From Phymorhynchus buccinoides (Eukaryota; Mollusca; Gastropoda; Neogastropoda; Raphitomidae), in contig CM065693.1 of the NCBI GenBank assembly GCA_017654935.2, forward strand, positions 13,331,326 to 13,395,325: a stretch of 64,000 nt of DNA, written 5' to 3'. The position numbers and the translations under genes were made by a program. The stretch's first letter is position 1. Each line of letters starts with the position of its first letter. Positions 33,026 through 47,300 of the stretch are shown one piece after another. The notes under the pieces were generated by a model that had not been told where the DNA came from, searched no databases, and was given only the letters and a program-made list of their open reading frames with translations.

Positions 33026-33940
33026 TTTATATCCTTCCTACCAGCGGTGCTCGGTTGTGCACGTCCCCTTATCTGTCTAGATTTATTTTTGTTTTTCCTG
33101 CGCTGCATAATTCTTTTAACCCTAGTACATGTTAGTAATTGCCGGTTACGGCAGGTGGACATTATTGGCAGAATAAGAATAATAATAAGAAGAAGAAGTA
33201 CAAAGCATACCGAACACTCCAAACCCTCGTGTGTGTAACCGGAAAAGGAAGTTAAGTGGGAACAAGTGAAGCATTGTGGGCACAAATCAATGAATATCTA
33301 AGAAGTAAAACTTTGTAAGAAAATGTGTGAATGTGGGAGAGAGGTATCTTGAAAGCTTGTATGATCGCCATAAATCAATAAAACAGTAACAAATTGTTTT
33401 TAAATTTGATATATATGTGAGGTTTTGAAACTGTTTCTCTTTACATTACCCAACTTTTTTAAAATTTCCTGCTGTAAGACGTTTGTTACAAACCGGATAT
33501 GGCATTAATATGCGCACGCCTCTGCATCAGAAGCTGCAAGGATTTATTTTGACTAAAGGGAGAACTTGTGCATCATATTAGATTCCAAACTGCACCCTGT
33601 GGTAAGGATTTGCAATTTAATGGCTCTTGTTTAGTATTGTTGGATCTGGTTGTAGTTGTACTTGAAAGAACCACATCGTAGCAATTAGGATATCTTTTGG
33701 ATTCATTCATTGTTGAAATTGTATGATCATAATCAATGTTACTCATTGTTACTGGACATGTATCATTTTCTTTACCTCCCCACCCCTTACACACAACTGA
33801 CCCTTGTTTCCAACTTCTACCATCTGATCTATGATTGCGTACTCACTGTCCCCATCCTCTCTCACTTCAATTCCCCCCCCCCCCCCCCTTGATTTGTGTT
33901 CACACTAATCACAGCCTTGCTCTTTGTGTCAACTTTGTTA
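33026..33940. other. intergenic, nothing recognised
   Basis: Unique-looking AT-rich sequence with a C-run near 33873. No supported gene. Confidence 0.4.
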
Positions 33941-34664
33941 CAATGGTGCCCGAAATGGTCGCAGTCAAAAATGGTCGCCTTCGAATATGGTCGCGGTCAA
34001 AGATGGTCGCGTTCGAATATGGTCGCGGTCAAAGATGGTCTCAAGCAATTGAAAGTAGCTCAGTAGCTCATGATGGACGATTGCAATTGCATCGCTTGCA
34101 AAATCGATCGTACAGCCGACATACAACGATGCAGATATCACAAAACAAAAGTAGAATGCTCTGATCAACAAACTATGATTGCAATTTCAATCGTCATAAG
34201 CATAAAACATTTCACTACAATTTTCATTGTGTTGCATAAATGCAACATTGGCGGTGAAAGGGTTAAGACTCCCTACCAATTAAAGACCCCCACATCATGT
34301 GTCACATTCCCTCTTATTAACTTTCCCTCGAAAGACGGTCTTATGCTAGGAAGATTTCTTAAGATTTGTTACTGGCTATAAGAGGGAAAACACGTGAAAA
34401 CCGCGATTTTAACCACGTGACGCGGTGGGTCTTTATTCTCCTTGACATTGCCTTTCTTTGTAAGCATTACAAATTACCTCCCTGTTACAACTCCCTCATA
34501 CTTATATTACATACATATACACACACACACACGTACACACACACACACACACACACACACATTTTCTACCGCGACGAATTTTGACCGCGACCATTGTGGT
34601 GCGCGGCCATTTTTGACCGCGACCATTGTGGTGCGCGACCATTTTGGTCATAAACCATTACAAG
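33941..34664. mobile_element. foldback element with subterminal repeats
   Basis: Inverted ends carry repeated AATGGTCGCGGTCAAA words, four or more on the left (33955-34040) and complements on the right (34570-34650). The interior contains a fragment of the TTAA MITE (to 34265), a MITE Y fragment (34344-34434) and a CA tract (34518-34560). Confidence 0.65.
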
Positions 34665-35055
34665 TATCATTTAGATTTACGCGTTGGACTGTAGAGGGGA
34701 AGTATTGTTTTTATTTTTATCTTGATGGTTTTTTGCTCCTTCTGTTGCCTGCTTTTTGCTCCTTTTGCTATATTTGCTGTTTGCTGTTTAATTGTTTGTC
34801 TGTGTTGATAAAGGCGCATTCGCCGAAATATCCAGTAGTTTTGTTTTGTCTCGTGAATAAAATAACATCACTTTGCACTTGCCGTGTAGTTGTTTGTTTG
34901 TTGTATTAAGTATTATGTTGTTGTAAACTTTTGGAGGATCTGCGGGAATGCGTGAGACAATAAACTATGAAGAAGAAGAAACTGGTCAGAAGAAAAAGAA
35001 AATAGAAAGCATGGCCCAGCCAGCCACCCCCATCTCTACATCTAATTTCCTCACT
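34665..35055. other. intergenic
   Basis: T-rich, then AAGAAGAAGAA near 34970. No gene is recognised. Confidence 0.4.
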
Positions 35056-35307
35056 TTAACCCTTTCACCGCCAACATCGCATTTTAGCACCACAGTGATT
35101 TGACACCTATGTCACTAAAAGGTATCAAATTGGGGTCTATTAATTATCCAAAGACCCTATTGTCTTAGTTTTGGGAAGTAAGGATAGACCTTATTTTATA
35201 TATATGTCACAGAAGAATCCCCAATACTTCAGATGGATTTTGTTCTCTACCCAGGTACATTTAATGGACATTTTTGGCTGAAATATGGCTGGCGGTGAAA
35301 GGGTTAA
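35056..35307 (+). mobile_element. TTAA-flanked MITE, full copy
   Basis: TTAACCCTTTCACCGCCA left end; right end GGCGGTGAAAGGGTTAA. About 252 bp. Confidence 0.8.
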
Positions 35308-35500
35308 AAGGTATCAATAATCAAATCAGTGCCTGAGTGTTATCCGAAGACCCTATTTTCTTAATTTTGGGAGGTAGGGATAGGCCTAATGTTTTGCATG
35401 TCACAGAGGAGTTCCCAATATTGCAGATATTTTTTTCTCTTCCCAGGTAAGTTTAATGGTATTTTTTTGGCTAAAAAAAGGCTGGCGGCGAAAGGGTTAA
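35308..35500 (+). mobile_element. TTAA MITE, left-truncated, adjoining the previous one
   Basis: Directly follows 35307 and starts inside the element body (AAGGTATCAA), keeping the normal right end. The two may be a tandem pair made by unequal exchange. Confidence 0.7.
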
Positions 35501-36166
35501 ATTGTCAATGGGAATGCAATATTTTGCCTATCTCAGCTAAAAATAGGGTTAGGATTTGTAGGCTATTTTCATGACTTGGATTTGGGAAAGAAGAACAAAA
35601 AATTGAAAATGAAAGCTGAGAACACAATCGTGACAATGGAGGGAAAGTATGTGTATATACATGTGCGGTGGTGTTTCACTAATTTTCACCATTGGTACGA
35701 GATGAAAGGGAATCTACATATTTAACTATTATTAAAGTATTAATATTAATATTTTTAATTATTATATAAAAAATTATGCACTTCTGGCAATGAATCAAAC
35801 AATTATGCAGTTGCTAAGAAGAATATGCCTCTATTGGGGAGTATTGCTACGCTGAGACCATGATCAAGGGAAGCTACTCCGATTGTTCTTTATCAAGGAA
35901 AACTTTTTTTGTCATATATGTTAAACGTTTTAGAGTTTGATTACAGTCGCAGGGGATTTCGTTAGGGACAGTGTTAGGGTCAGGTTAGATTTTTTTTCAA
36001 CATGCACTGACATAGTTTATGTGCCTCCTGAGTATCATAATTGCAGCTTAGGGACTACGAACATGGTGCCATAACTGCCGCCTCTGCCACAAGCATCAAC
36101 TCATGTGATGTAATAATTTTTAAAAAGTTTACTTTTGTTTCAATATTGCAACCTTGCAGAACTAGC
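35501..36166. other. intergenic, putative ZFR 5' flank
   Basis: AT-rich. No promoter elements could be assigned with confidence. Confidence 0.4.
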
Positions 36167-36404
36167 ATTCGTCACCAGCCATTTTTCAGCAAAACAATTC
36201 CATTAAACTTACATGGGTAGAAAAAAAAATCATCTGCAATATGGGGGATTCCTCTATGACATGTATAGCGTAAGGCCTAACCTTACCTCCCAAAATTAAG
36301 AAAATAGGGTCTTTGGATAACATACCCTGGTTTGAGGCCTTTTCGTGACATGGGCGTTAAATCATTGTGGTGCATAAATGCGACATTAGCAGTGAAAGGG
36401 TTAA
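36167..36404 (-). mobile_element. TTAA MITE next to the first ZFR coding exon
   Basis: Reverse-oriented copy lacking the outer bases of one end. The other end GCAGTGAAAGGGTTAA stops 28 bases before the ZFR exon acceptor at 36433. Confidence 0.75.
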
Positions 36405-36432
36405 TACAAAAGGCGTTGTATCTGTATTTCAG

Positions 36433-36629
36433 ATTGAAGACTTATGGCCCATTTTGTGTACCCAGTGGGTACTAACGGGACCTATTCGGCCCAGACAACG
36501 TTTGTGGCTGCACGATCGGGGCAGCAACCGGCGTATGGCTCTGCAGCCCCTCGAGCTAACCAGGACTATGAAAACTACCCTGCCGCTCAGGCAACCACCC
36601 AGTACACTTACAGTACTCGCTCCCAGGTG
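36433..36629 (+). CDS. ZFR: ZFR coding exon 1
   Basis: Acceptor TGTATTTCAG, ATG at 36444, donor GTAAGTG. Upstream in the same frame the exon reads TGA at 36435, so this ATG is the likely start. Encodes 62 residues of low-complexity N-terminus. Confidence 0.85.
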
Positions 36630-37569
36630 GTAAGTGTAAATCTGATCCTTTGAAATCTTACAGGGTACCATTAACCCATATTTGACTGGAAACTGTGCTA
36701 AGTCCAACACTGCCTAAGCTGAGACTAGAGGGCCAGACAGATTTTCACTGCAAGAACTGAGCTGTTGTGGACATTTTCACTGATTTCGGGTAGCTTGTGT
36801 CAAATAACTTTTTGACACAGAAATGTTTTGTAAACAACCAAGTGTTGCATATCAATAAAATCAGAAATGATTCTTCTGTCTAGTCATCAAAACAACTTTA
36901 CAAAATATACCCAACACAAAATGTTATGAAAGTATAAAGATAAACAAAAAATGTTTAAAGTGATTTTTCATAAACACGTGCATTTTTCAACATGAAGGAA
37001 AACCATTTAATGCAGAACATATACTTATAAAATGTAGCTGAATCAATTTTCTTTCAAACAAACAAAAATTGTTGACAATATCTCCACAAATGTTATAGTT
37101 ATGCTTGTTTTTCTGAGCACACGTGAAAACCACATTATTCAGCATCCACCATTACTATTCCACTCTACCAAGTAAGTGTACAAACAACATAATTAATCAT
37201 ACAAATATGTTGTTTTTAGATAGAGTTCATTCATAAAACAAATAAGAATGACATAGTATGAAAATCAGAAGTAAATATCCAACAAATAAAAGAAAATATA
37301 ATGGCAATAAAAATTTTAAAAATTGTGTAGTTAAAAAAAATCATGCCATGTGATCTGATGTATTCAATAAAGTATGTGGGGGAAATACAATGGTGTTATA
37401 TTCATTCTGCATGTGTGAGAGAAAGAAAGGAAATGTGCATGAGTTCTAATGCAATCACCACGAGAAAGTATGCAATACACAAGAAATTATGCAATCAATG
37501 ACTCGAATGAGAAAAATGCATAAGAAATGAACACTCACCTTGATTGAACTTTATGAAGTCCCCCCCCCC

Positions 37570-37600
<31 letters not shown>

Positions 37601-37804
37601 ACAAAATAACTTTTCTGTTCTCCAGTCAAATGTTTCACCCTTGAAAGTTGGCCTTGAAATACTCTCTCACACACACCATGCACCTCCCCCACCCACCCCC
37701 CAAAAAAAAATATATAAAAAATCACAAAATCGCCACAGCTATTTTTTTTTCAGTCAAAGAATGTTCATGTTTTTTCTACTTGATATTGTCCTTAGATTCC
37801 CCCC

Positions 37805-37835
<31 letters not shown>

Positions 37836-38030
37836 AAAATAACTGTTTTCTGTTCTCCAGTCAAATGTTTCACCCTTGAAAGTTGGCCTTGAAATACTCT
37901 CACACACACCCATGCACCTCCCCCACCCACCCCCCCAAAATATATATATAAAAAATCACAAAATCACCACAGCATTTTTTTTTCAGTCAAAGAATGTTCA
38001 TGTTTTTTCTACTTGATATTGTCCTTAGAA

Positions 38031-38068
<38 letters not shown>

Positions 38069-40463
38069 ATAACTGTTTTCTGTTCTCCAGTCACGTGTTT
38101 CACCCTTGAAAGTTGGCCTTGAAATACTCTCACACACACACATGCACCTCCCCGACCCCCCAAAAAAATATATATATAAAAAATCGCCACAGCATATATA
38201 TTTTTTTCAGTCAAAGAATGTTCATGTTTTTTCTACTTGATATTGTCCTTAGATTCCCTGCCCCCCCCCCCCCCCCCCCCCCCCCCCACACACACACAAA
38301 ATAACTGTTTTCTGTTCTCCAGTCAAATGTTTCACCCTTGAAAGTTGGCCTTGAAATACTCTCACACACACCATGCAACTCCCCCACCCACCCCCCAAAA
38401 ATATATATATAAAAAAATCACAAAATCACCACAGCATTTTTTTTTCAGTCAAAGAATGTTCATGTTTTTTTCACTTGATATTGTCCTTAGAATCCCCCCC
38501 CCCCCCCCCCCCCCCCAAAAAAATAACTTTTTTTCTGTTCTCCAGTCACGTGTTTCACCCTTGAAAGTTGGCCTTGAAATACTCTCACACACACCATGCA
38601 CCTCCCCCACCCCCCCAAAAAAAATATATATAAAAAATCGCCACAGCATATATATTTTTTTCAGTCAAAGAATGTTCATGTTTTTTCTACTTGATATTGT
38701 CCTTAGATTCCCTGCCCCCCCCCCCCCCCCCCCACCCACACACACACACACAAAATAACTGTTTTCTGTTCTCCAGTCAAATGTTTCACCCTTGAAAGTT
38801 GGCCTTGAAATACTCTCACACACACCATGCACCTCCCCCACCCACCCAAAATCAAAAATATATATCAAAAAATTGTCCTTAGATTTCCCTGTTTTCTTTC
38901 TCCCACCCCCCCCCACCCCCCACCCCCAATATATATGAAATACTCTCACACACACCATGCACCTCCCCCCCCCCCCCCCAAATCACAAAATCACCACAGC
39001 ATTTTTTTTTCAGTCAAAGAATGTTCATGTTTTTTCTACTTGATATTGTCCTTAGATTTCTCCCCCCCCCCCCCCCACACACACAAAATAACTGTTTTCT
39101 GTTCTCCAGTCAAATGTTTCACCCTTGAAAGTTGGCCTTGAAATACTCTCACACACACCATGCAACTCCCCCACCCACCCCCCAAAAATATATATATAAA
39201 AAAAATCACAAAATCACCACAGCATTTTTTTTTCAGTCAAAGAATGTTCATGTTTTTTCTACTTGATATTGTCCTTAGATTTTTACCCCCCCCCCCCCCC
39301 CCCCCCCCCCCCACACACACCCCCCCCCCCCCCCCCCCCCCCCCCCACCCCCATAAAATAACTGTTTTCTGTTCTCCAGTCACCTGTTTCACTCTTGAAA
39401 GTTGGCCTTGAAATACTCTCACACACACACAATCACATACACACACCATGCACACACACAAAATCACCACAGCATTTTTTTTTTCAGTCAAAGAATGTTC
39501 ACTTTTTTTTTCCACTTGATATTGTTACATTCTATCCCATTTTTCCCTTCACATTTCCATCCCTTCTACATATTCATTTTGCCTTTTTTTCCAGTCAAAG
39601 AATGTTCATGTGTTTTTTCCACTTGATTATCAGATATTGATAGACCTATTGTCCTTAGATTTCCCCCTCCCCCTCTCACGCCTCTGTCTCTGTCCAAAGT
39701 TGACGATCCCACATCAAATCAATGAAAAATAATTAAAAGCTGTGGGATTATCGCCTAAAACTTGTTTGGCAACATCGTTGAGTCCCCTTTGACGAGTAAA
39801 TAGTTTTTTCCGTCGCTGAACGAAGCGTTGACATTCCGTCACCCACTCGTTTTGGAAGCCCACAAAGTCCTAGTCTTCTTCGTCGTCGCTCCCCAAAATC
39901 GTTTGAAGAAATTCATTCATTTCTGCCCGAAGTGCTGGATCATGAACTTCAACAAACTCTCCTCCATCAACATTCTCAAAAAGATCGTTTTCTTCGTCGC
40001 TATTGACTTCAATATCGCTGCCGTCGCTCAGTCTTTCTTCCTCGTGGTCCATGATGGCCGACTTGAAAATCACTTGTTCAAACTCCGGTCAAAATCGGAG
40101 AAAAACTATCTGATTTCCGGCCTAACTTCGTCAAACTTCGGAGAAATATGTTGCTGAATCACCACACTTTCCAGTGACGTAGTACACTAGATGTGTACAA
40201 CGTATCCGTAACGTGTGCACATGTTTAAAAATAGCTAACCCCCCGCTACTCGTCGAGGTGTATTCCGTAGTTTCACTTCCCTACTCGCCGGCGTGTATTC
40301 CGTTGCAGTTTGTCTCTACGCGTCGGCGCGTATCCAGTCAAATAAGAGTTAAGAGTTGTATGTTATTCACTTAAATTGTCTGCAATGACGGTCAATGTCA
40401 ATTATCATTATAAACTCACTCTAAAAAAACAAGCATTAAAGAAACAAAAAAACACTGCACACG

Positions 40464-40495
<32 letters not shown>

Positions 40496-40604
40496 GAAAA
40501 AAAGTGTTAGACTGCTATATGTGTTGATACACTCATTTATTTTTATTTTCACTGAATGTAAGTCAGTAACTGATGAGTCAAAGTGTAACTTTAAAAAAAG
40601 GATA

Positions 40605-40644
<40 letters not shown>

Positions 40645-41291
40645 GTGTGTGTATGTGTAACTGTGCTTCTTTACTAATAATATAGCATTATATAGCGATG
40701 TATATATGGGAATATGAAAGAGTGAGTGTATCAGCGTATGCATGTGTTCTTGCATGCTTGTGTATTGTGTGTGTGCACGCTCAGTATATACACATGTGCA
40801 TGTGTCACTGTTTGCTTCTTTCCAATAGGCCTGCAGTATTTTGATAGTTCTTTCTCAAGTTTCATCCTGATCAGTGATGTAGCCTTACAATTTTTGCGTG
40901 GCTTACTACATTGTGTGTGTGTATACGTGTGTGTGTGCAGCCTGCTGTGAGCTACGACCACCCTCAGCACTCTGCCCGCTATCAGTCAGCTCCACCTGGC
41001 ACTGCCTTCACTGCAGCAGAAAGCCAGTATCAGGGAGGTAAGGACTGGCCAGTACTGTCAGTTGTTAGGTAAGGTTAGGTACATTATAGTCACAGAGGCG
41101 TCTGTGAAATTCGGGTTGCTCCCACCTGGAGAGTGCGTTGCAGCCAGAGGCGCGCCACCCAATTTTATTTTTATTTTTATTTTGCATGCAATTTTTGTGT
41201 CACTGATGAGGAAGGAAGGGAGGGGGGTAAATTTTAACCAAATAACAATTTCGTTGTCACTGGGTTTAATGTGTGCTAAGTGCATGGGCAC

Positions 41292-41325
<34 letters not shown>

Positions 41326-44300
41326 TCCACGCTCAGACCGCAAGGCCTAGTGCAAAGTGAAAGGGAAAATCCCCTGTACCCAGGTTCGAACTCGGGTTTA
41401 CACGAAGCGAACGCGCTACCACTGTGCCACTCTACACTATAGACTTACTACATACACCGGAAGTTTTCATAGCACATATCCAACATTATCCCAACATAGG
41501 CAAAAAGTTGTCACAACATAGGCAGAAAGTTGTCACAACATAGGCAGAAAGTTGTCATGACATAGGCAGAAAGTTGTCACAACATAGGCAGAAAGTTGTC
41601 ACAACATAGGCCAAACGTTGTCACAACATAGGCAGAAAGTTGTCACAACATAGGCAAAACGTTGTCCACAACATAGGCAGAAAGTTGTCACAACATAGGC
41701 AGAAAGTTGTCACAACAGTCATAGGCAAAACGTCACAACATAGGCAAAACGTTGTCACAACATAGCAGAAAGTTGTCACAACATAGGCAAAACGTTGTCA
41801 CAACATAGCAGAAAGTTGTCACAACATAGGCAAAACGTTGTTACAACATAGGCAGAAAGTTGTCACAACATAGGCAAAATGTTGTCACAACATAGGCAAA
41901 ACGTTGTCACAACATAGGCAGAATGTTGTCACAACATAGGCAAAGTTGTCACAACATAGGCAAAAAGTTGTCACAACATAGGCAGAAAGTTGTCACAACA
42001 TAGGCAGAAAGTTGTCACAACATAGGCAAAAAGTTGTCACAACATAGGCAGAAAGTTGTCACAACATAAGCAGAAAGTTGTCACAACATAGGCAGAAAGT
42101 TGTTACAATTGAACAATTGTACAATAATGGTTTAATTCCTTTAGGCTATTAGCCCTTAGTAACAGGGTCAAGATACAAAAAGACAGTCAACATAAGACTA
42201 GACTAGAAACATGGTTAACCTTCCAAATACTTATCCATACGTTTCTGTTTACGAAGGGAATAAAAAATATATAAAGCTAGCATGCAAATTTGAGATACAG
42301 ATCCATTACACAAAATATCAGTATAGGATCGACCATGTGCGTGTGTGTGTGTTTTATGTGTGTGTATATTTCAGTCTGATGTCGTCATATAGTGAGCAGA
42401 TATATAGAGTGAAAGTTGCCACCACATAGGTTGTGTGTTTTGTTGTTGTTATGCTGTGACATAAACTTAGACTTAAAGTTACATCGGCATAGGCTGAAAG
42501 TTGTCACAACACAGACTAAGTGTTGTTACAACATGACATAGGCTGAAAGTGTCACAAATGGATTGAAAAATTGACTCAACAGACTTAGGTTGTCACAAAA
42601 TATTTAGACTCAAAGTTGTCACTACATACACCGAAAGTTTTCATAACACAGACTATAAGAGTCATCAGAACACATATCGAACGTTGTCACAACATTGGCT
42701 GAAAGATATCACAACATAGGCTGAAAGTTATCACAACATAGGCTGAAAATCGTGACAACGCAGACTGAAAGATATCACAACCCAAAACACAAAAAAACAA
42801 AAAGTTGTGACTATGCTGAGGATTATCATAACATAGACTGATTGATGAAGCTTGTTGCCACAAGAGAGTCTCAATTGTGACCTATCTCCACAAAGTGAGT
42901 CGTGATGTCCCAGAGGTCACTTTTGAGTTGTTAACAAGTGTCAAGTCATTATTCTGCATTAAAAACGCTTTCCAACAAATACAATTTTTTTAAAAATCAG
43001 ACTATTTGTTGCAAAGTTATGAAGATTTGAAGTCGTATACTCAGGGAATTGGCGAAATGAGAAAATGCAATCGGAAAATTTCAAAATGTGTAGAAAACAA
43101 CCAGATGTTTCTGATATAAACACACTTTTAAGGCAGAAAGGATCATTTTTACAGGGTAGATAAAGACCTTTTTTTAAATAATTAGTCAAAAGGGGGGTAA
43201 GTGAGCCAGGGACAACACGAGTCATTTGCCGCAACTTTTTTTTTTAACCCCCACCCGCCTGCCGTTAGTACAGTGCCATGGGCTAAACGTTACCGAAAGT
43301 GAAAGTAAACAACTCGGTGGCATCCTTGATTCAGACCTTTGATCTGTGGCCTTGTTCACGGTTCATGACATTTTCACGTTTTTCACAATGATGGTCTGTT
43401 TCGCGGTCCGACACTTTCGTTTTGGCACTCAACACACCCGGAAACGGACATCGTGCATCGCCACGCTTCCGCGGCTTATGCGTTAACTTTTTTCAGAATT
43501 GTTTTAAAAAGTATGGGGTGCAACTTATATTACGAAGCGGCTTGTAGTCCGTGAATTGTTGTGATGAGAGAAACCAAGCTTGCATCCCAATGAAATTTGC
43601 TGCGTGTGCAGCAGGCTACGCAAACCAACGAGCCACAAACCCGCATAAACCACAGGACGGCTCAGCCCACCAGGGCTATGTGTACTCCACTCCGGTGTCC
43701 ACTTCCAGTACCTACCAAGACTACTCCTCTACCTACGATCCATCAACCACCCAGTCAGCTTTTACAGGTGTGGCTTTGTTAACCCCTTGAGAAAATTAAA
43801 GAAAAATTCCTTGGGCAAATCATGCCGTGAAAAAGACAGCTGATAGAGCCAGTCTGGCAATTAATGGTCTGGGGATATTACTCTCTTGACTGTGTTATCT
43901 AGAGCAAAAGCCAGCATATCAGGGTTATTGCTCTTCATCTGATGACATAAACAGTGATGTCATCAGGTCAGTATGTGATACATTGGTGGAGAGTGAGATT
44001 ATCGTCCAATTGATCATAGATCCTTATGGACGTTCTCCATGAAGACTGGGCTGTCTTCTCGCAGAGGATGTCAGGTTTTTTGAAGGCGTTTTCAGTGCAG
44101 CATACTACAATCGTCAGGCTCGTGAGCTAAGAGGCTGTATCTTGGTCATAGGTTTTAAGTTGGATGGCTTTCCAGCTGGCTTGGCCTTCTCCTAGTCTGC
44201 TTTGTTGGCACATCTTCAAATCCTAAGGTTTCGCTTTTCCGAACCACCCCCCTGGTAATAATATGGATCCACGTGATCCAATGGGGGACCCAGTTCGGGT

Positions 44301-47300
44301 AGAACACCCTTGCTGGGCAATCCCCCGGCCACCCAGGCCAGAGGACAGGTGTTAAGTTTTTGGGTTGCCATGGCCTACGAGAGTAGCATGGGAACCCTTA
44401 GTCTTTTTCGGCTTAGGGCTTAACCCTGATCGATTCTTCGAAGTGGATGGCTGCTAGAACCAGGCGCCAAGACCACTCGAAATTAGGCTATCGGTCAGGA
44501 CTTTCATTGGCTCAATCCCTAGGGAGGGGTGAGGCATGAGAAAGTCATAAGCTTTGAGGCCGTGGGTGTGCCTGTACACCCAGTGATACATTGGTGGCAG
44601 TCAAGGGGTTAAAGTAAACATTGCTTGCTTAAAAATAAAAAATAAAAAGTTCTGATTCCACTAACAAACATTTGTTCCAACTTTCTAACTATGCAAAAAC
44701 TAGAAATAATGAACTGAAAATACTAACTCAATACAGCAGAACTTAATAAAGGAAAACCTTTTTTTTGCTAACCTTTGGAATACCCTTGCAGCCTACATTA
44801 AACTTGCACCAAATCTTAACCAGTTTAAAAACCTCCTTGACAAATACCCTAAATTCACAGAATTAAAGTATCAGTTTGCGATGCAACAGACAAGAGGGGG
44901 GGGTGGGGTAACTAATTTTTTGGAGTGCACATGTGCTGGTTTAACAGCAAAAATAAATCGCTGACATAAGCTCTGAAAGTACACAAACACATGGCAGGGC
45001 GCTTTGCAGTGAATGTCTTTGCATTTGGTGGGAGTGTTCAGTGATGTACTGGGCAGAAGATGTAAAACTAAAAGGGTGGTGAGTCCTGTTGTGCCAGGAG
45101 AATAGTGTTATACACACTATGTATGTAGAATTGATTTATTGTTATATTTTTTTAATTTATTGTTATATTTTTTATCAGGGTTTCTGAAAACGTAGAGATG
45201 TATTTACGCACTAGAGCTCTCAAATCACCCCCTAGATTGTCAAACCATGCGTGAGATTTACCCTTTAAAATCTCAAGTAGGGGGTGAGATGACGCATTAA
45301 CCCTTTCACCGCCAATGTCGCATTTTAGCACCACAATGGTTTAACACCCATGTCACTAAAAGGCATCAAGCCAGGGCCTGTTATCCAAAGACCCTGTTTT
45401 CTTAATTGTGGGAGGTAAGGATAGGCCTTACGCTATACATGTCACAGAGGAATTTCCAATATTACAGATGATTTTTTTTCTCTACCCAGGTAAGATTAAT
45501 GGTTATTTTTTGCTGAAAAATGGCTGGCGGCGAAAGGGTTAAAATGATGATTTGTGCGTTAACACAGTCGTTACATTTTAGTAAGCTAACGACATTGCAG
45601 GCTGCTGGTCCTATCTATGCTGCTGCCACAACAGTATGCAATCTGAAGTTGCTAGCCTAGATCACAGAGTTAAAAGTTTTAGCTCTGTGGCGTGTACCCG
45701 CGCGCGAAGGCAGTGGGGTGGAGTTTCTCCCATGTTTCGTCTTTGCCCTCTAAGATTTGAAAGAGGGGTGAAAATACCCCTTAGTACCCTACCAGTGGGT
45801 GAGCCTTAAAAGGGGAGAAAATCAGAAACCCTGTTTATGTCAATCAAGCGACAAACCCAGTTTTATTTTTGCAGCGTATGAAGCAGCGGTGTACTCTGCA
45901 GCAGCCTCCTCCATCTACCAGCACCAGCGGAAGCAGCACGCAGTCAAGTCGCTTGGAGCAGGGGGGTGGGGAGCTAAGAAACAGACCCCCAAGGCACCTA
46001 AAGCGCCGAAACCCCCTCCCCAGATCCACTACTGTGATGTGTGCAAGATCAGCTGTCACGGACCTCAGGTGAATGGTTTCTTCTTCGTTTTCGTCTTCTT
46101 TCACTTCTTTGTCTTTGTGGTCTTCTTCTTTTCTTGGTCTTCTTCTCCTTCTTGATTCTTTGTTTTTTATCCTGTTATTTTCCCCCTTCCTGTTCTTTCT
46201 CATTGGTCTTGTTCTTGTTTTTCTTCCTTATCTTGTTCTTGTTCTTCTTCCTTATCTTGTTCTTGATGTTCGTTGTTTCCTTAGTCTTCTTTGTCTCTTT
46301 TTCTTCTTTTTCTTTTGCTCATTATCCTTTCTCTTTTTCGTTTCACTTTTTTTTCTCCCTTCCCTATGATGTAGATGACAGTAAGCAAAGGGAAAAGGCA
46401 GAGTCAAAGAGAATGACGACAGATTGAAGGAAGTTACAAGCACAGAACTTCCAGAAGGTGGGGGAACTATTTTTTTACAAAAGACACCCCGGTATCCCCA
46501 CGGGGAGAGACTCGTGGAGGGGGCGGGGTCGTCCAGCTCCCCATATGGAGGCACGAGGCATCCACCCACTGCCCCTTTGTTGTTATTGGGGTATGTATGT
46601 GTGTGTGTGTGTTTTAATTCCGCCCTGCGCCCTGGTATGCACTTTTGATTTTGACCATGATTGATGCACCCGATGTGCAGACGTATAGAGCGCACTTGGA
46701 GGGCGGGAAGCACAAGAAGAAGGAGGCGGCAGCCAGTGGCCCCGCTCCTCCCCCTGCCCCCTCCAAAGGGTCCAAGACCAAGGGCCCTCCGCCCATGCTG
46801 AAGTGCGAGCTGTGTGACATCACGTGCACCAGCGTCGACGTCTACACGGCGCACATCCGCGGGTCCAAGCACGAGAGGGTGAGCGGTGTTTCTTCTGTTC
46901 AGTGTTTCTAGTTCTGTTCAGTGTTTCTTCTGTTCAGTGTTTCTAGTTCTGTTCAGTGTTTCTAGTTCTGTTCAGTGTTTCTAGTTCTGTTGTGGTTTTT
47001 TTAAACCCTTTCACCGCCAGCCATATTTCATCCAAAAATTTCCATTAAGCTTACCTGGATAGAGACAAAAATCTGTCTGTAATTGGGGATTCCTCTGTGA
47101 CATATAAATATACTCTAAATTTAGAGTAATGCCTATCCTTACCTCCCAAAATTAAGAGCATAGGTCCTTTCGATAACAGACCCTGATTTGTTGCCTTTTA
47201 GTGCCATGGGTGTTAAATCATTGTGGTGCAAAAATGCGATGTTGGTGGTGAAAGGGTTAAAGATACACTGACGCACCACGATTAAGTCCCTTGGGTTTTT

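Noticed and set aside
41486..42110. CRISPR-like array with regular 22-bp units
   Set aside because: Units are contiguous without unique spacers, in an intron of an animal gene. It is a minisatellite.
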